A DNA stretch of 64,000 nucleotides from an uncultured Lachnospiraceae bacterium (GTDB lineage Bacteria; Bacillota; Clostridia; Lachnospirales; Lachnospiraceae): the NCBI GenBank assembly GCA_902779355.1, contig CACZBF010000008.1:62001-126000 (forward strand), in the 5' to 3' direction. The position numbers and the translations under genes are program-made. This document shows, piece after piece, positions 1 through 9,082 of the stretch (position 1 is the first letter of the stretch; the number at the start of each line of letters is the position of its first letter). Under the pieces are notes generated by a model that did no database searches, was not told where the DNA came from, and worked only from the letters and a program-made list of their open reading frames with translations.

Positions 1-1358
1 ATGCGAAACGTGACTCCATGCAGCGGATCTATGTTTATGCATTTCCGACGAAGGAGGAGCTGAAGGCGCATCTGAATCTGATCCGGGAAGCCATGGAGCG
101 CGACCACAAAAAGCTCGGGCCGAAACTGGATCTTTTCATGTTCCAGGAGACTGCGCCGGGCATGCCGTATTGGCTGCCGAGAGGGTGGAGACTGTATCAG
201 ACCCTGATCAAGTTCTGGAGAGAGATTCATGAGCGGCACGGTTATCAGGAGATCTCAGCGCCTGTGATCAACAACAAAAAGCTTTGGCTTATCAGCGGGC
301 ATTGGGCGCATTATCAGAACAATATGTTTATCGTTCCGGAATTAAATGAAAAGTGGGACGAAAACGGAATCGCAGAAGTGAAGCTTTCCGACGATGATAT
401 GATGGCAGCGAAGCCGATGAACTGCCCGAATGCGATGCTTACTTATAAGCGTACGATGCATTCCTACCGGGAATTGCCAATCCGCTATAACGAGCTGGAC
501 GTTGTGCATCGGAAAGAAAAGAGCGGACAGTTGAATGGCTTGTTCCGCGTACAGTCCTTCCGCCAGGATGACGACCATACCTTTGTGATGGAGAGCCAGA
601 TCGAGGAAGAGATCGGAGACATCATGGAGATTGCGGATGAGATCTATCGCACTTTTGGTGTTACCTACCGTGCAGAGTTCTCTACGAGACCGGATGATTT
701 CATGGGAGACATCGAGGCGTGGAATCGTGCAGAGAAAGCGCTTGCCAACATCCTCGACAAGAAATACGGGGAAGGCAATTACGAGGTGAACGAAGGCGAC
801 GGCGCCTTTTACGGACCAAAGATCGACCTGCAGATGAAGGATGCGCTCGGGCGTGAATGGCAGTGTGGAACGATCCAGCTTGACTTCCAGCTGCCGCATA
901 ATTTTGAACTGACTTATCAGGACAGCGACGGTATGCAGAAAGAGCCGGTGGTCATCCATCGCGCGATCTTCGGCTCGCTGGAGCGCTTCATCGGAATCCT
1001 GATCGAAAACTACAAGGGTGATTTCCCGTTCTGGCTGTCGCCGTATCAGGTGGCGATCGTGCCGATCCGTGTGGAGCATAATGCCTATGCGAAACGGGTG
1101 GAGGAAAAACTCACCGCTGCCGGCATCCGCGTCGAAGCGGATTACGCGGACAAGAACATGAATGAAAAGATCAAGTTCTTTAAGACGATGAAGGATCCCT
1201 ACATCCTCGTGATCGGAGACCGTGAGAAAGAAGACGGCACCGTAGCCGTGACGATCCGCGGCCAGAAGACACAGATCCACGACCTCCCGGTTGACCGGTT
1301 TGTGGAAGAATGTGTCAGAATGAACAGGGAGCGCTCCCAGGAACTGTATCAGGGATAA
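1..1358 (+). CDS. thrS: Threonyl-tRNA synthetase, 3' part (window cuts the start)
   Basis: Charges tRNA-Thr with threonine in the cytoplasm. The frame is open from base 3, and the methionine at base 18 lies at the start of the catalytic core (QRIYVYAFPTKEEL), so it is not the real N terminus. About 450 codons remain of the usual ~640; the TGS and editing domains must lie to the left of the window. Class II features are visible: the KPMNCPNAM segment with the zinc cysteine, a motif 2 region (HRKEKSGQLNGLFRVQSFRQ), GAFYGPKID, and the C-terminal anticodon-binding domain starting near QVAIVPIRVEH. A strong hairpin terminator follows, so it is a separate unit from mraZ. The identity is secure; only the start is missing. 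Confidence 0.95.
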   Translation, partial: AKRDSMQRIYVYAFPTKEELKAHLNLIREAMERDHKKLGPKLDLFMFQETAPGMPYWLPRGWRLYQTLIKFWREIHERHGYQEISAPVINNKKLWLISGHWAHYQNNMFIVPELNEKWDENGIAEVKLSDDDMMAAKPMNCPNAMLTYKRTMHSYRELPIRYNELDVVHRKEKSGQLNGLFRVQSFRQDDDHTFVMESQIEEEIGDIMEIADEIYRTFGVTYRAEFSTRPDDFMGDIEAWNRAEKALANILDKKYGEGNYEVNEGDGAFYGPKIDLQMKDALGREWQCGTIQLDFQLPHNFELTYQDSDGMQKEPVVIHRAIFGSLERFIGILIENYKGDFPFWLSPYQVAIVPIRVEHNAYAKRVEEKLTAAGIRVEADYADKNMNEKIKFFKTMKDPYILVIGDREKEDGTVAVTIRGQKTQIHDLPVDRFVEECVRMNRERSQELYQG

Positions 1359-1400
1359 CTAGATTTAGTTATTGTTGAAATATCGACCACTATATGTAGA

Positions 1401-1437
1401 AAACGCCGAAATTTTTTCGAAATTTCGGCGTTTTTTT
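1401..1437 (+). terminator. Intrinsic terminator after thrS
   Basis: A 14-bp perfect stem (1401-1414 with 1420-1433), 5-base loop, followed by a run of T. It separates thrS from the mraZ operon. Confidence 0.9.
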
Positions 1438-1438
1438 G

Positions 1439-1467
1439 TTGCATTTTTCACAACAGGGGGGTACAAT
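1439..1467 (+). promoter_or_regulatory. Promoter of the mraZ division operon
   Basis: TTGCAT at 1439-1444 and TACAAT at 1462-1467 with a 17-base spacer. It lies just past the thrS terminator and 61 bases before the mraZ start, so it probably drives mraZ to ftsQ. Inferred from consensus only. Confidence 0.65.
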
Positions 1468-1473
1468 GTGGAT

Positions 1474-1512
1474 AGTTGGTGGAGGAAAGTGGTAGAAAAT
1501 GGTGTGAAGTGG
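1474..1512 (+). promoter_or_regulatory. MraZ box (10-bp-spaced repeats)
   Basis: Three copies of a 7-base unit, AAAGTGG (1486-1492), AAAATGG (1496-1502) and GAAGTGG (1506-1512), recur at exact 10-bp spacing. A weaker AGTTGG lies at 1474-1479. MraZ proteins are known to bind direct repeats of this kind (AAAGTG-type with 3-base spacers in Mollicutes, TGGGN in E. coli) before their own operon. The site lies between the predicted -10 and mraZ, as expected for autoregulation. Confidence 0.7.
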
Positions 1513-1528
1513 AGCGAGGAACAACATT

Positions 1529-1960
1529 ATGTTCATGGGCGAATACAATCATACCGTCGACCAGAAGGGACGGGTGATCGTTCCTTCCAAATTCCGGGAA
1601 CAACTTGGTGATGAATTTGTTGCGACAAAAGGCTTGGACAAATGCCTTTACCTTTACCCGAAAGAAGAGTGGGAACGCATTGAAGAACAATTTCAGGAAG
1701 TGCCGCTGATCAAGAAAGAAGCGAGAGAGTTTGCGAGATTTTTCTTTGCAGGGGCAGCGACCTGTGAGATCGATAAACAAGGACGCGCGTTGATCCCGCA
1801 GGTACTTCGGGATTACGCGGGGATCACAAAGGATCTGGTGTCCGCAGGCGTAATGAATAAAGTGGAGATCTGGAGCAAAGAGCGCTGGGAGAAAGAAAGC
1901 GGCTTTGGCGACATGGATTCCATTGCAGAGAAGATGGCTGAGTACGGACTCAGCATTTAA
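1529..1960 (+). CDS. mraZ: Transcriptional regulator MraZ
   Basis: A 143-residue DNA-binding protein of the AbrB-like SpoVT/MraZ fold that regulates the division and cell wall operon it heads. Two MraZ half-domains are visible: the first begins MFMGEYNHTVDQKGRVIVPSK, and the second has EIDKQGRALIPQVLR. The length matches the family. The start is ATG at 1529 behind a GAGGAA ribosome site, and the MraZ box lies directly upstream. rsmH follows 15 bases later. Confidence 0.96.
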   Translation: MFMGEYNHTVDQKGRVIVPSKFREQLGDEFVATKGLDKCLYLYPKEEWERIEEQFQEVPLIKKEAREFARFFFAGAATCEIDKQGRALIPQVLRDYAGITKDLVSAGVMNKVEIWSKERWEKESGFGDMDSIAEKMAEYGLSI

Positions 1961-1975
1961 TGAGAACAGGCGCCC

Positions 1976-2923
1976 ATGAGATTCGAACATACCTCGGTAC
2001 TTTATGAGGAAGTACTTGAACAGTTGAAGATCAAAGCGGACGGGATTTATGTGGACGGGACGCTGGGCGGAGCCGGACACTCGGAAGGCATTGTGAGACG
2101 GCTCAAAAGGAACGGAAAACTGATCGGGATCGATCAGGATGCGGATGCGATCCGTGCAGCCGAAAAGCGGTTAATGCCATGGCAGAGTCAGGTGACGATC
2201 GTAAAAGGCAATTACAGGGAGACCGGCTCGATCTTAAAGGAATTATCCGTACCGCAAGTAGATGGCATTTTATTAGACCTCGGGGTTTCTTCTTTCCAAC
2301 TTGATACAAAAGAACGAGGATTTACCTACCGGGAAGAGGATGCACCTTTAGATATGCGGATGGATCAGAGCAAGGCACTCACCGCAGAAAAAGTCATCAA
2401 TGAATATCCGGAAGAGGCACTCTTCCATATCTTAAGAGACTACGGTGAGGAACGGTTCGCAAAGAGCATTGCAAGAAATATCCGTATCGCGCGGGAAGAA
2501 AAGCCGATCCAAACAACCGGAGAGCTGGTCACGATCATCCGCTCGGCCATGCCGATGAAAGCGCAGAAGGGCGGTGGACATCCGGCGAAGCGGACGTTCC
2601 AGGCAATACGGATCGAGGTCAACCAGGAGTTGACGGTTCTGGAAGACAGTATCGATGAGATGATCGATCTTCTGAAGGAACACGGAAGACTTGCGATCAT
2701 CACCTTTCATTCGTTGGAAGATCGCATTGTCAAAGAAGCATTTGCCAGAAACGAACACCCCTGCACCTGCCCGAGCAACTTTCCGGTCTGTGTATGCGGG
2801 AAGAAACCAAAAGGGTTTGCAGTGACAAGAAAGCCCATTCTGCCGAGCGAAACAGAGCAGGAAGAGAATCCGAGAAGTAAAAGCGCGAAGCTTAGAATAT
2901 TTGAAAAGGGAGTTTCATTATGA
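1976..2923 (+). CDS. rsmH: 16S rRNA (cytosine1402-N4)-methyltransferase
   Basis: Methylates N4 of C1402 in the decoding centre of 16S rRNA using S-adenosylmethionine. The 315-residue length fits the family. The SAM-binding loop [14 protein letters not shown] is near residue 23, [13 protein letters not shown] near residue 100, and a helical insert follows. The C terminus carries the usual cysteine-rich stretch [13 protein letters not shown] and the KPILPSE motif. The stop overlaps the ftsL start by 4 bases (ATGA), a sign of translational coupling. Confidence 0.96.
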   Translation: MRFEHTSVLYEEVLEQLKIKADGIYVDGTLGGAGHSEGIVRRLKRNGKLIGIDQDADAIRAAEKRLMPWQSQVTIVKGNYRETGSILKELSVPQVDGILLDLGVSSFQLDTKERGFTYREEDAPLDMRMDQSKALTAEKVINEYPEEALFHILRDYGEERFAKSIARNIRIAREEKPIQTTGELVTIIRSAMPMKAQKGGGHPAKRTFQAIRIEVNQELTVLEDSIDEMIDLLKEHGRLAIITFHSLEDRIVKEAFARNEHPCTCPSNFPVCVCGKKPKGFAVTRKPILPSETEQEENPRSKSAKLRIFEKGVSL

Positions 2924-3441
2924 GAGCAGCAGCGAGAACAAAAAGAACTTCATACGCGGTGGAAGGGAACACGGCCAGAAAGCTTTCTGCAGCGCCGGAT
3001 TATGACGCATACAAAAGACAGCGTCAGGAGCAGATCAGAAGAGAGCTGGAGGCGCAGCGTGTCGAAGAAGAACAAAGAGCACGTCAGGAGAAAGCGATCC
3101 GTCGGAACCAGATGAGAGCCCTTTCTTTCGGAAGAGGATACGTGACGTTCCTGACGATTGCCGGTGTGATCACAGCTGTGATCTCTGCCGGATATATCAA
3201 ACTGCAGTCCGATCTGACGGCGCATCTGAAAAATATTTCCAAGCTGGAGAGCCAGCTTGAAGATGTACGCGCGGACAACAGTGCGGCTGCAAAGCGCCTG
3301 AACACGGCTGCGGATCTTCGTTATGTAAAGCAGGTTGCAATCGCAGATCTCGGTATGCACTATGCAGGATCGGATCAAGTGGTATACTATACAGTAGATA
3401 ATGCAGATTATATGAATCAATACGCAGATATTCCGGACTAA
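2920..3441 (+). CDS. ftsL: FtsL-like cell division protein
   Basis: A 173-residue bitopic membrane protein in the ftsL slot between rsmH and the penicillin-binding protein. The N-terminal ~65 residues are cytoplasmic and highly charged (Arg/Glu/Gln-rich helix). One membrane segment follows at about residues 70-90 ([20 protein letters not shown]), then a periplasmic-side coiled coil ([19 protein letters not shown]). FtsL works with FtsQ/DivIB and FtsB/DivIC to activate FtsW-FtsI. Sequence conservation in this family is low, so the assignment rests on topology and position. Confidence 0.8.
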   Translation: MRAAARTKRTSYAVEGNTARKLSAAPDYDAYKRQRQEQIRRELEAQRVEEEQRARQEKAIRRNQMRALSFGRGYVTFLTIAGVITAVISAGYIKLQSDLTAHLKNISKLESQLEDVRADNSAAAKRLNTAADLRYVKQVAIADLGMHYAGSDQVVYYTVDNADYMNQYADIPD

Positions 3442-3452
3442 GGAGCGCCGTC

Positions 3453-5561
3453 TTGGCAGCGAAAAAAGAAAAGAAAAGAGAAAAGAAACGGATCAATCGC
3501 GGCATGCAAAAAAAGCTGGTGATACTCTTTGCAGTTGTATCACTGGCTTTAATTGGTTTGATCGTACGGTTGACTTATATCGAACGCACCAGCAGTGAAC
3601 GTTATCAGAAGATCGTGCTGTCGCAGCAGGAATATGACAGTAAGACAATCCCCTACCAGCGAGGTGACATTACGGATCGCAAGGGGACAGTACTTGCGAC
3701 CAGCACGGATGTATATAACGTGATCCTCGACTGCAATGTGCTGCTCGCAAAAGAGGAGACCGTGGAGCCGACGCTGGCGGCGCTTGCGCAATGTTTCCCG
3801 GAACTTGACATGAACGATGTCAGAAGGAGACTTGCAGAAAATCCTGACAGCCGGTATGCGGTGCTTCTGAAAAAGCTCCCTTACAGCGAGGTCCAGCCCT
3901 TTGTAGAGATGCAGGATGACAACGAAAACTATCCCGATCTCAGCAGCGGGGTCTGGTTTGAAAAAGAATATGAACGGCAATATCCGTATGGCGCCATGGG
4001 AAGTTCTCTCGTGGGCTTTATTGCGTCCGGCAACGTCGGGATGGCAGGCGTGGAAAACTCCTACAACAGCGTCCTGAACGGCGTCAACGGCAGGGAATAC
4101 GGGTATCTCAATGCGGACAACAATTTTGAAAAGACGATCAAAGAAGCCGTAGACGGAAAGGATGTCGTTCTGACAATGGATGCGAATATCCAGGGCGTTG
4201 TGGAGGAAAAGATCCAGAACTTTCAGATCGAAAACGCCAATGTGGCGAGACCGGGAGCGGGAAGTACGCATACAGCCGCGATCGTGATGGATCCGAATAA
4301 CGGTGAGATCCTCGCCATGGCACAATACCCGAACTATAATTCGGCCGACCCGTGGGATCTGTCTGCCTATTATTCGCCGGAACAGCAGGCGATGATGACA
4401 GATGATGATAAACTGAACGCCTTAAACGGTCTCTGGCAGAATTATTGCCTGACCGCAACCTATGAGCCCGGATCCACGAGCAAACCTTTTACTGTTGCTT
4501 GCGGTCTGGAAACCGGTGCACTGAGCGGAAACGAGACCTATGTCTGCGACGGCTATGAAGAGATCTCGGGTTACAAGATCCACTGCGTGAGCCGTATGGG
4601 GCACGGGCTGGAAACGATTGAGCAGTCGATCATGAACTCCTGCAATGACGCGCTCATGCAGATGTCTTATGTGATCGGCCCGGAAAACTTTACGAAATAT
4701 CAGCACATCTTCGGCTTCGGGTTGAAGACCAATATCGATCTCCCCGGCGAGGCGCGGACTGACAGTCTGATCTACAGCTTGAAAGATATGACGACAATCG
4801 ACCTTGCGACAAATTCGTTCGGGCAGAACTACAACTGCACGATGATCCAGATGGCAAGCGCGTTCTCTTCGCTGATCAATGGCGGATATTATTACCAGCC
4901 GCATGTCATGAAAAAGATCACGGATGCCGAGGGGAATACCGTCGAGGAATTCGGGAAAAAACTGATCAAGCAGACGATCTCGGAGAACACCAGCGAGATG
5001 ATCAAGAGTTACCTCTACGCAACAGTCAGTGGCGGCGGAACCGGTAAGAGTGCCAAGGTGACGGGCTATTCCATGGGTGGCAAGACCGGTACGGCACAGA
5101 AGGTACCGCGTGACGGGATCAATTATCTGGTTTCCTTCATTGGCTATATCCCCGCGGATCACCCGAAAGCGGTGGTCTATGTGGTCGTGGACGAACCGAA
5201 TGCAGAGGAGCAGTATCACAGTACATTTGCGATGGCGATCGCAAAAGAGATCTTCACGGATATCCTGCCGTATCTCAATATCTATCCGGATGAGATGACG
5301 CCGGAAGAGTATGAGGCGGCGATCGCAGCAGAGCAGGCGGCAGCAGCAGAAGAAGCAGCAGCGGCAGCAGCGGCAGCGGAAGCAGCGGCAAATGCACCCG
5401 CAGACGGAACTGTTCCTGAAGTAGTTGTTCCGGAAGTGCCTGTCGTAGAGCCTGCGCCGGAAGAATCCGCACCGGATGCGCCTGCATCAGACCTGATGAC
5501 CACGCCGACGGAAGTCCTGCCTGTAACCGATATTCCTGTCGTCCCCGAACTCTTGCAGTAA
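3453..5561 (+). CDS. Class B penicillin-binding protein (division transpeptidase)
   Basis: A D,D-transpeptidase that cross-links septal peptidoglycan, the FtsI/PBP2-type partner of FtsW. It starts at TTG 3453 behind AAGGAGC. The order is: a basic N terminus, one membrane anchor at about residues 23-45, a dimerisation domain, then a transpeptidase domain with S341-T-S-K344, S396-C-N398 and K544-T-G. There is no PASTA domain, unlike many SpoVD/PBP2x proteins of this position. The C terminus is instead a ~80-residue low-complexity tail, first Ala/Glu-rich and then Pro/Val-rich. It lies 11 bases after ftsL and before mraY. Confidence 0.92.
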   Translation: MAAKKEKKREKKRINRGMQKKLVILFAVVSLALIGLIVRLTYIERTSSERYQKIVLSQQEYDSKTIPYQRGDITDRKGTVLATSTDVYNVILDCNVLLAKEETVEPTLAALAQCFPELDMNDVRRRLAENPDSRYAVLLKKLPYSEVQPFVEMQDDNENYPDLSSGVWFEKEYERQYPYGAMGSSLVGFIASGNVGMAGVENSYNSVLNGVNGREYGYLNADNNFEKTIKEAVDGKDVVLTMDANIQGVVEEKIQNFQIENANVARPGAGSTHTAAIVMDPNNGEILAMAQYPNYNSADPWDLSAYYSPEQQAMMTDDDKLNALNGLWQNYCLTATYEPGSTSKPFTVACGLETGALSGNETYVCDGYEEISGYKIHCVSRMGHGLETIEQSIMNSCNDALMQMSYVIGPENFTKYQHIFGFGLKTNIDLPGEARTDSLIYSLKDMTTIDLATNSFGQNYNCTMIQMASAFSSLINGGYYYQPHVMKKITDAEGNTVEEFGKKLIKQTISENTSEMIKSYLYATVSGGGTGKSAKVTGYSMGGKTGTAQKVPRDGINYLVSFIGYIPADHPKAVVYVVVDEPNAEEQYHSTFAMAIAKEIFTDILPYLNIYPDEMTPEEYEAAIAAEQAAAAEEAAAAAAAAEAAANAPADGTVPEVVVPEVPVVEPAPEESAPDAPASDLMTTPTEVLPVTDIPVVPELLQ

Positions 5562-5637
5562 AGGCGAAAATACCGTATAATCTTCACGTTGAGGAAATGA
5601 CCGGAAACTTGTTTTTCCAGAATCACGGAGAAGATTG

Positions 5638-6591
5638 ATGATAAAAGAAAGTATGCTTGCGTTATGGATCGCATTTGCGATCGTAGCGTGTCTCGGACCA
5701 TTTGTAATCCCTGCGCTGCGGCGCCTCAAGATCGGGCAGACCGAGCGCAAGGTGCTGAATCACGACAACAAAAACGGGACGCCGACCATGGGTGGGATCA
5801 TGATTCTGATCGCGGTCTCTGTTGCGTCTGTCTTTTTTGCGGGGAAATGCCCGCGTATTATCCCGGTTCTCGTACTGACACTCGGATTCGGCCTCATCGG
5901 ACTCCTGGATGACCTCTTAAAGGTCGTACGGCATCGCCCGGATGGCCTTAAGGCATGGCAGAAGATGCTGCTTGAGCTTGTTGTGACAACGGAGTTTACG
6001 GGATATCTTCTGTTTTATTCGGATATTACGCTGCTGATCCGCGTTCCGTTCTCCGGTGCGATGATCGACATCGGATGGGTTGCGATCCCGATCCTTTACA
6101 TCGCTGTGCTTGGAACCGTCAATGGCGTCAACTTCACGGACGGTCTGGACGGCCTTTCCTCCAGCGTGACGATCCCGGTGGCGGTCTTTTTTGCGCTCGC
6201 TTCCATTCTGACAGGTGGAGGCGTGGAAGTTGTGGCTGCCGCGGTTGCAGGCGCGCTCATGGGCTTTCTGCTCTATAATGCGTATCCGGCCAAGGTGTTT
6301 ATGGGAGATACCGGTTCGCTTGCATTGGGCGGCTTTGTCGCAGGTATTGCCTATACGATGAACCTGCCGGTATTTATTGCGATTGTCGGTGGTATTTATC
6401 TCATTGAGGTGCTTTCCGTGATCCTGCAGGTGAGTTACTTTAAACTGACGCACGGGAAACGGATCTTTCGTATGGCACCGATCCACCATCATTTTGAAAA
6501 AGGCGGCTGGTCGGAGACCAGAGTAGTAGCGGTCTTTATGGTGATCACGATCCTTCTTTGCACGGTCGGGATCCTGGGGATCGTTTGGTAA
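5638..6591 (+). CDS. mraY: Phospho-N-acetylmuramoyl-pentapeptide-transferase
   Basis: Transfers phospho-MurNAc-pentapeptide from UDP to undecaprenyl phosphate, making lipid I in the inner membrane. It is a polytopic protein of about 317 residues with the family signatures KNGTPTMGGIMI near residue 48, the aspartate pair in GLLDDLLK, NGVNFTDGLDGL near residue 163, and the PIHHHFEKGGWSE loop near the C terminus. ATG 5638 is preferred; a TTG lies directly in front of it in the same frame. It sits between the transpeptidase and murD as in other mra clusters. Confidence 0.96.
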   Translation: MIKESMLALWIAFAIVACLGPFVIPALRRLKIGQTERKVLNHDNKNGTPTMGGIMILIAVSVASVFFAGKCPRIIPVLVLTLGFGLIGLLDDLLKVVRHRPDGLKAWQKMLLELVVTTEFTGYLLFYSDITLLIRVPFSGAMIDIGWVAIPILYIAVLGTVNGVNFTDGLDGLSSSVTIPVAVFFALASILTGGGVEVVAAAVAGALMGFLLYNAYPAKVFMGDTGSLALGGFVAGIAYTMNLPVFIAIVGGIYLIEVLSVILQVSYFKLTHGKRIFRMAPIHHHFEKGGWSETRVVAVFMVITILLCTVGILGIVW

Positions 6592-6603
6592 GAGGAAACA
6601 CAG

Positions 6604-7974
6604 ATGGACTTTCAAAATCAAAAGGTATTGGTTTTCGGAACCGGGAAAAGCGGCATCGCTGCTGCGGAGCTTCTGCAGAAAAAAGGTGCATCGCTCTTGA
6701 TCTATGACGGGAATGACAAACTGTCTGTAGAAGAGGTCAGAGGCCGTTCGGAAGCGTTTTCGAAGGCGGATCTGGTCTTCGGGGCGCTGCCGGAAGATAA
6801 ATTGAAGGAACTCACTCTGGCGGTGCTGAGTCCGGGTGTGTCCCTGGAGAAGCCGGAAGTACAGCTCCTGACGAAACACAACATTCCTGTGATCGGCGAG
6901 ATCGAACTTGCCTATCTATGCGGTGCAGGGCGTCTGGCGGCGATCACGGGGACAAACGGCAAGACGACCACGACGGCTCTGACGGGAGAACTTTTGGGAG
7001 CGTATTATGCGGATACGCGTGTTGTGGGCAATATCGGGATTCCGTATACACAGGAAGCGTATACCATGACAGAGGACACGGTCACAGTCGCCGAGATCAG
7101 CTCATATCAACTGGAAACCACGGATCAGTTTCATCCGGAGGTGTCCGCGATCTTGAATTTCACGCCGGATCATCTGGATCGGCATCATACCATGGAAAAC
7201 TATATTGCCGCAAAGGAACGGATCACGGAGCGTCAGACGGCCGAGGATACGGTTGTGCTGAATGCAGAAGACCCGGTTTTGCGGGAATTCGGGAAGACAT
7301 TGACGCCGAAAGTCGTCTGGTTCTCCTCCGAGAAGAAATTAAATGACGGTTTATTTTATCAGGAGGGTGTGATCTATACGGCATCTCAGGGAGAGGCAGA
7401 GCCGCTCATTGCGGTATCGGAGCTGCAGATCCTGGGGAAACATAATTATGAGAATGCCATGGCTGCGGCAGGCATCGCTTTTGCGATGGGCGTGCCGAGA
7501 GATGTGATCGTGAAAGGGCTTGCTGCATTCAAAGCTGTCGAGCACAGGATCGAGTTCGTGACGGAGATAGACGGCGTACGCTATTACAATGACTCCAAGG
7601 GGACCAATCCGGACGCGGCGATCAAGGCTGTCGATGCGATGGATCGTCAGACGGTGCTGATCGGGGGCGGATATGATAAGAGTGCTACCTACGAGGAGTG
7701 GATCAAGACCTTCCCGGGCAAGGTCAAGAAGCTGGTTCTGCTCGGGCAGACCGCGGATAAGATCGCGGCGGCTTGTGAAGCGTGCGGCTTCACCGCCTAT
7801 GAGAAGGTCGAAACGCTTGCGGATGCCGTGCACCTTGCAGCGGAAAGTGCAGTCTCCGGAGAAGCGGTATTACTGTCCCCGGCCTGTGCGAGCTGGGGCA
7901 TGTTCGTTAATTTTGAAGAACGGGGAAAACAGTTTAAAGAGCTCGTGATGGGACTTCGGAAATCCAATGGATGA
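6604..7974 (+). CDS. murD: UDP-N-acetylmuramoylalanine-D-glutamate ligase
   Basis: ATP-dependent cytoplasmic ligase that adds D-glutamate to UDP-MurNAc-L-Ala. It has 456 residues: an N-terminal Rossmann-like UDP-binding domain (VFGTGKSGIAAAELL), a central ATPase with the P-loop ITGTNGKTTTTAL near residue 113, the Mur-ligase segment FTPDHLDRH, and a C-terminal ligase domain with YNDSKGTNPDA and LLSPACASW. The stop overlaps the start of ftsW by 8 bases. Confidence 0.96.
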   Translation: MDFQNQKVLVFGTGKSGIAAAELLQKKGASLLIYDGNDKLSVEEVRGRSEAFSKADLVFGALPEDKLKELTLAVLSPGVSLEKPEVQLLTKHNIPVIGEIELAYLCGAGRLAAITGTNGKTTTTALTGELLGAYYADTRVVGNIGIPYTQEAYTMTEDTVTVAEISSYQLETTDQFHPEVSAILNFTPDHLDRHHTMENYIAAKERITERQTAEDTVVLNAEDPVLREFGKTLTPKVVWFSSEKKLNDGLFYQEGVIYTASQGEAEPLIAVSELQILGKHNYENAMAAAGIAFAMGVPRDVIVKGLAAFKAVEHRIEFVTEIDGVRYYNDSKGTNPDAAIKAVDAMDRQTVLIGGGYDKSATYEEWIKTFPGKVKKLVLLGQTADKIAAACEACGFTAYEKVETLADAVHLAAESAVSGEAVLLSPACASWGMFVNFEERGKQFKELVMGLRKSNG

Positions 7975-9079
7975 GCGGGATGGAGTAAAAAAACAAAAGA
8001 AGATTAAATATTTCGACTACAGTCTTCTGGTCATTATTATGACCGTGATCTTTTTCGGTCTGGTCATGCTTTACAGTACGTCTTCCTACAATGGTCAGCT
8101 GAAGTTCGGCGATAATGCTTATTATCTCAAAAAGCAGATCATTGCTGTGCTGATCGGACTTGCCGGGATGCTGATCACGACGCTGATCCCGTATCGGGTC
8201 TGGGATAAGCTTTCCTTTGCGGTCTATGTGCTCGCGTTGGTGCTCTGTGTGGCGGTACTTTTCATCGGGCGCGACATCAACGGATCCAAGCGCTGGCTCT
8301 ATTTCGGGAGCGTTTCTTTTCAGCCGTCTGAGCTTGCCAAGATCGCAGTCATTTTATATCTGGCCACGGTGATCTGCCGCTATCATAAAAACCTCGACAC
8401 GATGAAAAACATCATGAAGATCCTGCTGCGGATCGCGCCGCTGTTTCTTGTGGTTGCCTATGAGAACCTGAGTACGGGTATCATCATTGCAGGGATCGCA
8501 TTCGTGATGCTGTTTGTGGCGAGTCCGAAATATTCCCACTTTTTGTGGATCATTCTCGGCGCAGCAGGTGCGATGGGCGTCTTTCTACTGGTGGCGAGTT
8601 ACCGCGTGGAGCGTATCCGCGTATGGCTACATCCGGAAGAGTACGAGAAAGGTTATCAGACTCTGCAGGGTCTTTATGCGATCGGTTCCGGCGGGGTATT
8701 CGGGAAAGGACTGGGAGAGAGTATGCAAAAACTCGGTTTCGTCCCGGAGGCTCAGAACGATATGATCTTTACGATCATCTGCGAGGAACTCGGGCTGTTT
8801 GGCGCGGCCTGTGTGATCCTGATGTTCATCCTCATGCTGTGGCGTTTTATGATCATCGCAAACAATGCACCGGATCTTTATGGATCGCTTATTGTAGTGG
8901 GAATTCTGGCACATATTGCCCTGCAGGTGCTCTTGAACATCGCGGTGGTAACAAATACGATCCCGAACACCGGTATCATTTTGCCGTTTATCAGTTACGG
9001 AGGGACATCCATCTCGATTTTGATGGCAGAGATGGGATTGGCGCTTTCCGTGTCACGCGGGATCGTGTTTGAGGGTTGA
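7967..9079 (+). CDS. ftsW: SEDS-family peptidoglycan glycosyltransferase FtsW
   Basis: A polytopic membrane glycosyltransferase that polymerises lipid II at the septum together with the class B penicillin-binding protein encoded four genes earlier. It has 370 residues and about ten membrane segments. Signatures of the SEDS family are visible: FGLVMLYSTSSY at the first helix, GSKRWLYFGSVSFQPSELAKIA near residue 105, and FISYGGTSI near the C terminus. RodA is an alternative name for the same fold, but the division-cluster location favours FtsW. Confidence 0.93.
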   Translation: MDERDGVKKQKKIKYFDYSLLVIIMTVIFFGLVMLYSTSSYNGQLKFGDNAYYLKKQIIAVLIGLAGMLITTLIPYRVWDKLSFAVYVLALVLCVAVLFIGRDINGSKRWLYFGSVSFQPSELAKIAVILYLATVICRYHKNLDTMKNIMKILLRIAPLFLVVAYENLSTGIIIAGIAFVMLFVASPKYSHFLWIILGAAGAMGVFLLVASYRVERIRVWLHPEEYEKGYQTLQGLYAIGSGGVFGKGLGESMQKLGFVPEAQNDMIFTIICEELGLFGAACVILMFILMLWRFMIIANNAPDLYGSLIVVGILAHIALQVLLNIAVVTNTIPNTGIILPFISYGGTSISILMAEMGLALSVSRGIVFEG

Positions 9080-9082
9080 TCC

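Noticed and set aside
342..1280. Long open frame on the minus strand inside thrS
   Set aside because: It is a shadow of the GC-biased codons of thrS; the protein has no recognisable family pattern and no ribosome site. The same applies to the many other long antisense frames in the window, such as those inside fliK, flgD and fliI.
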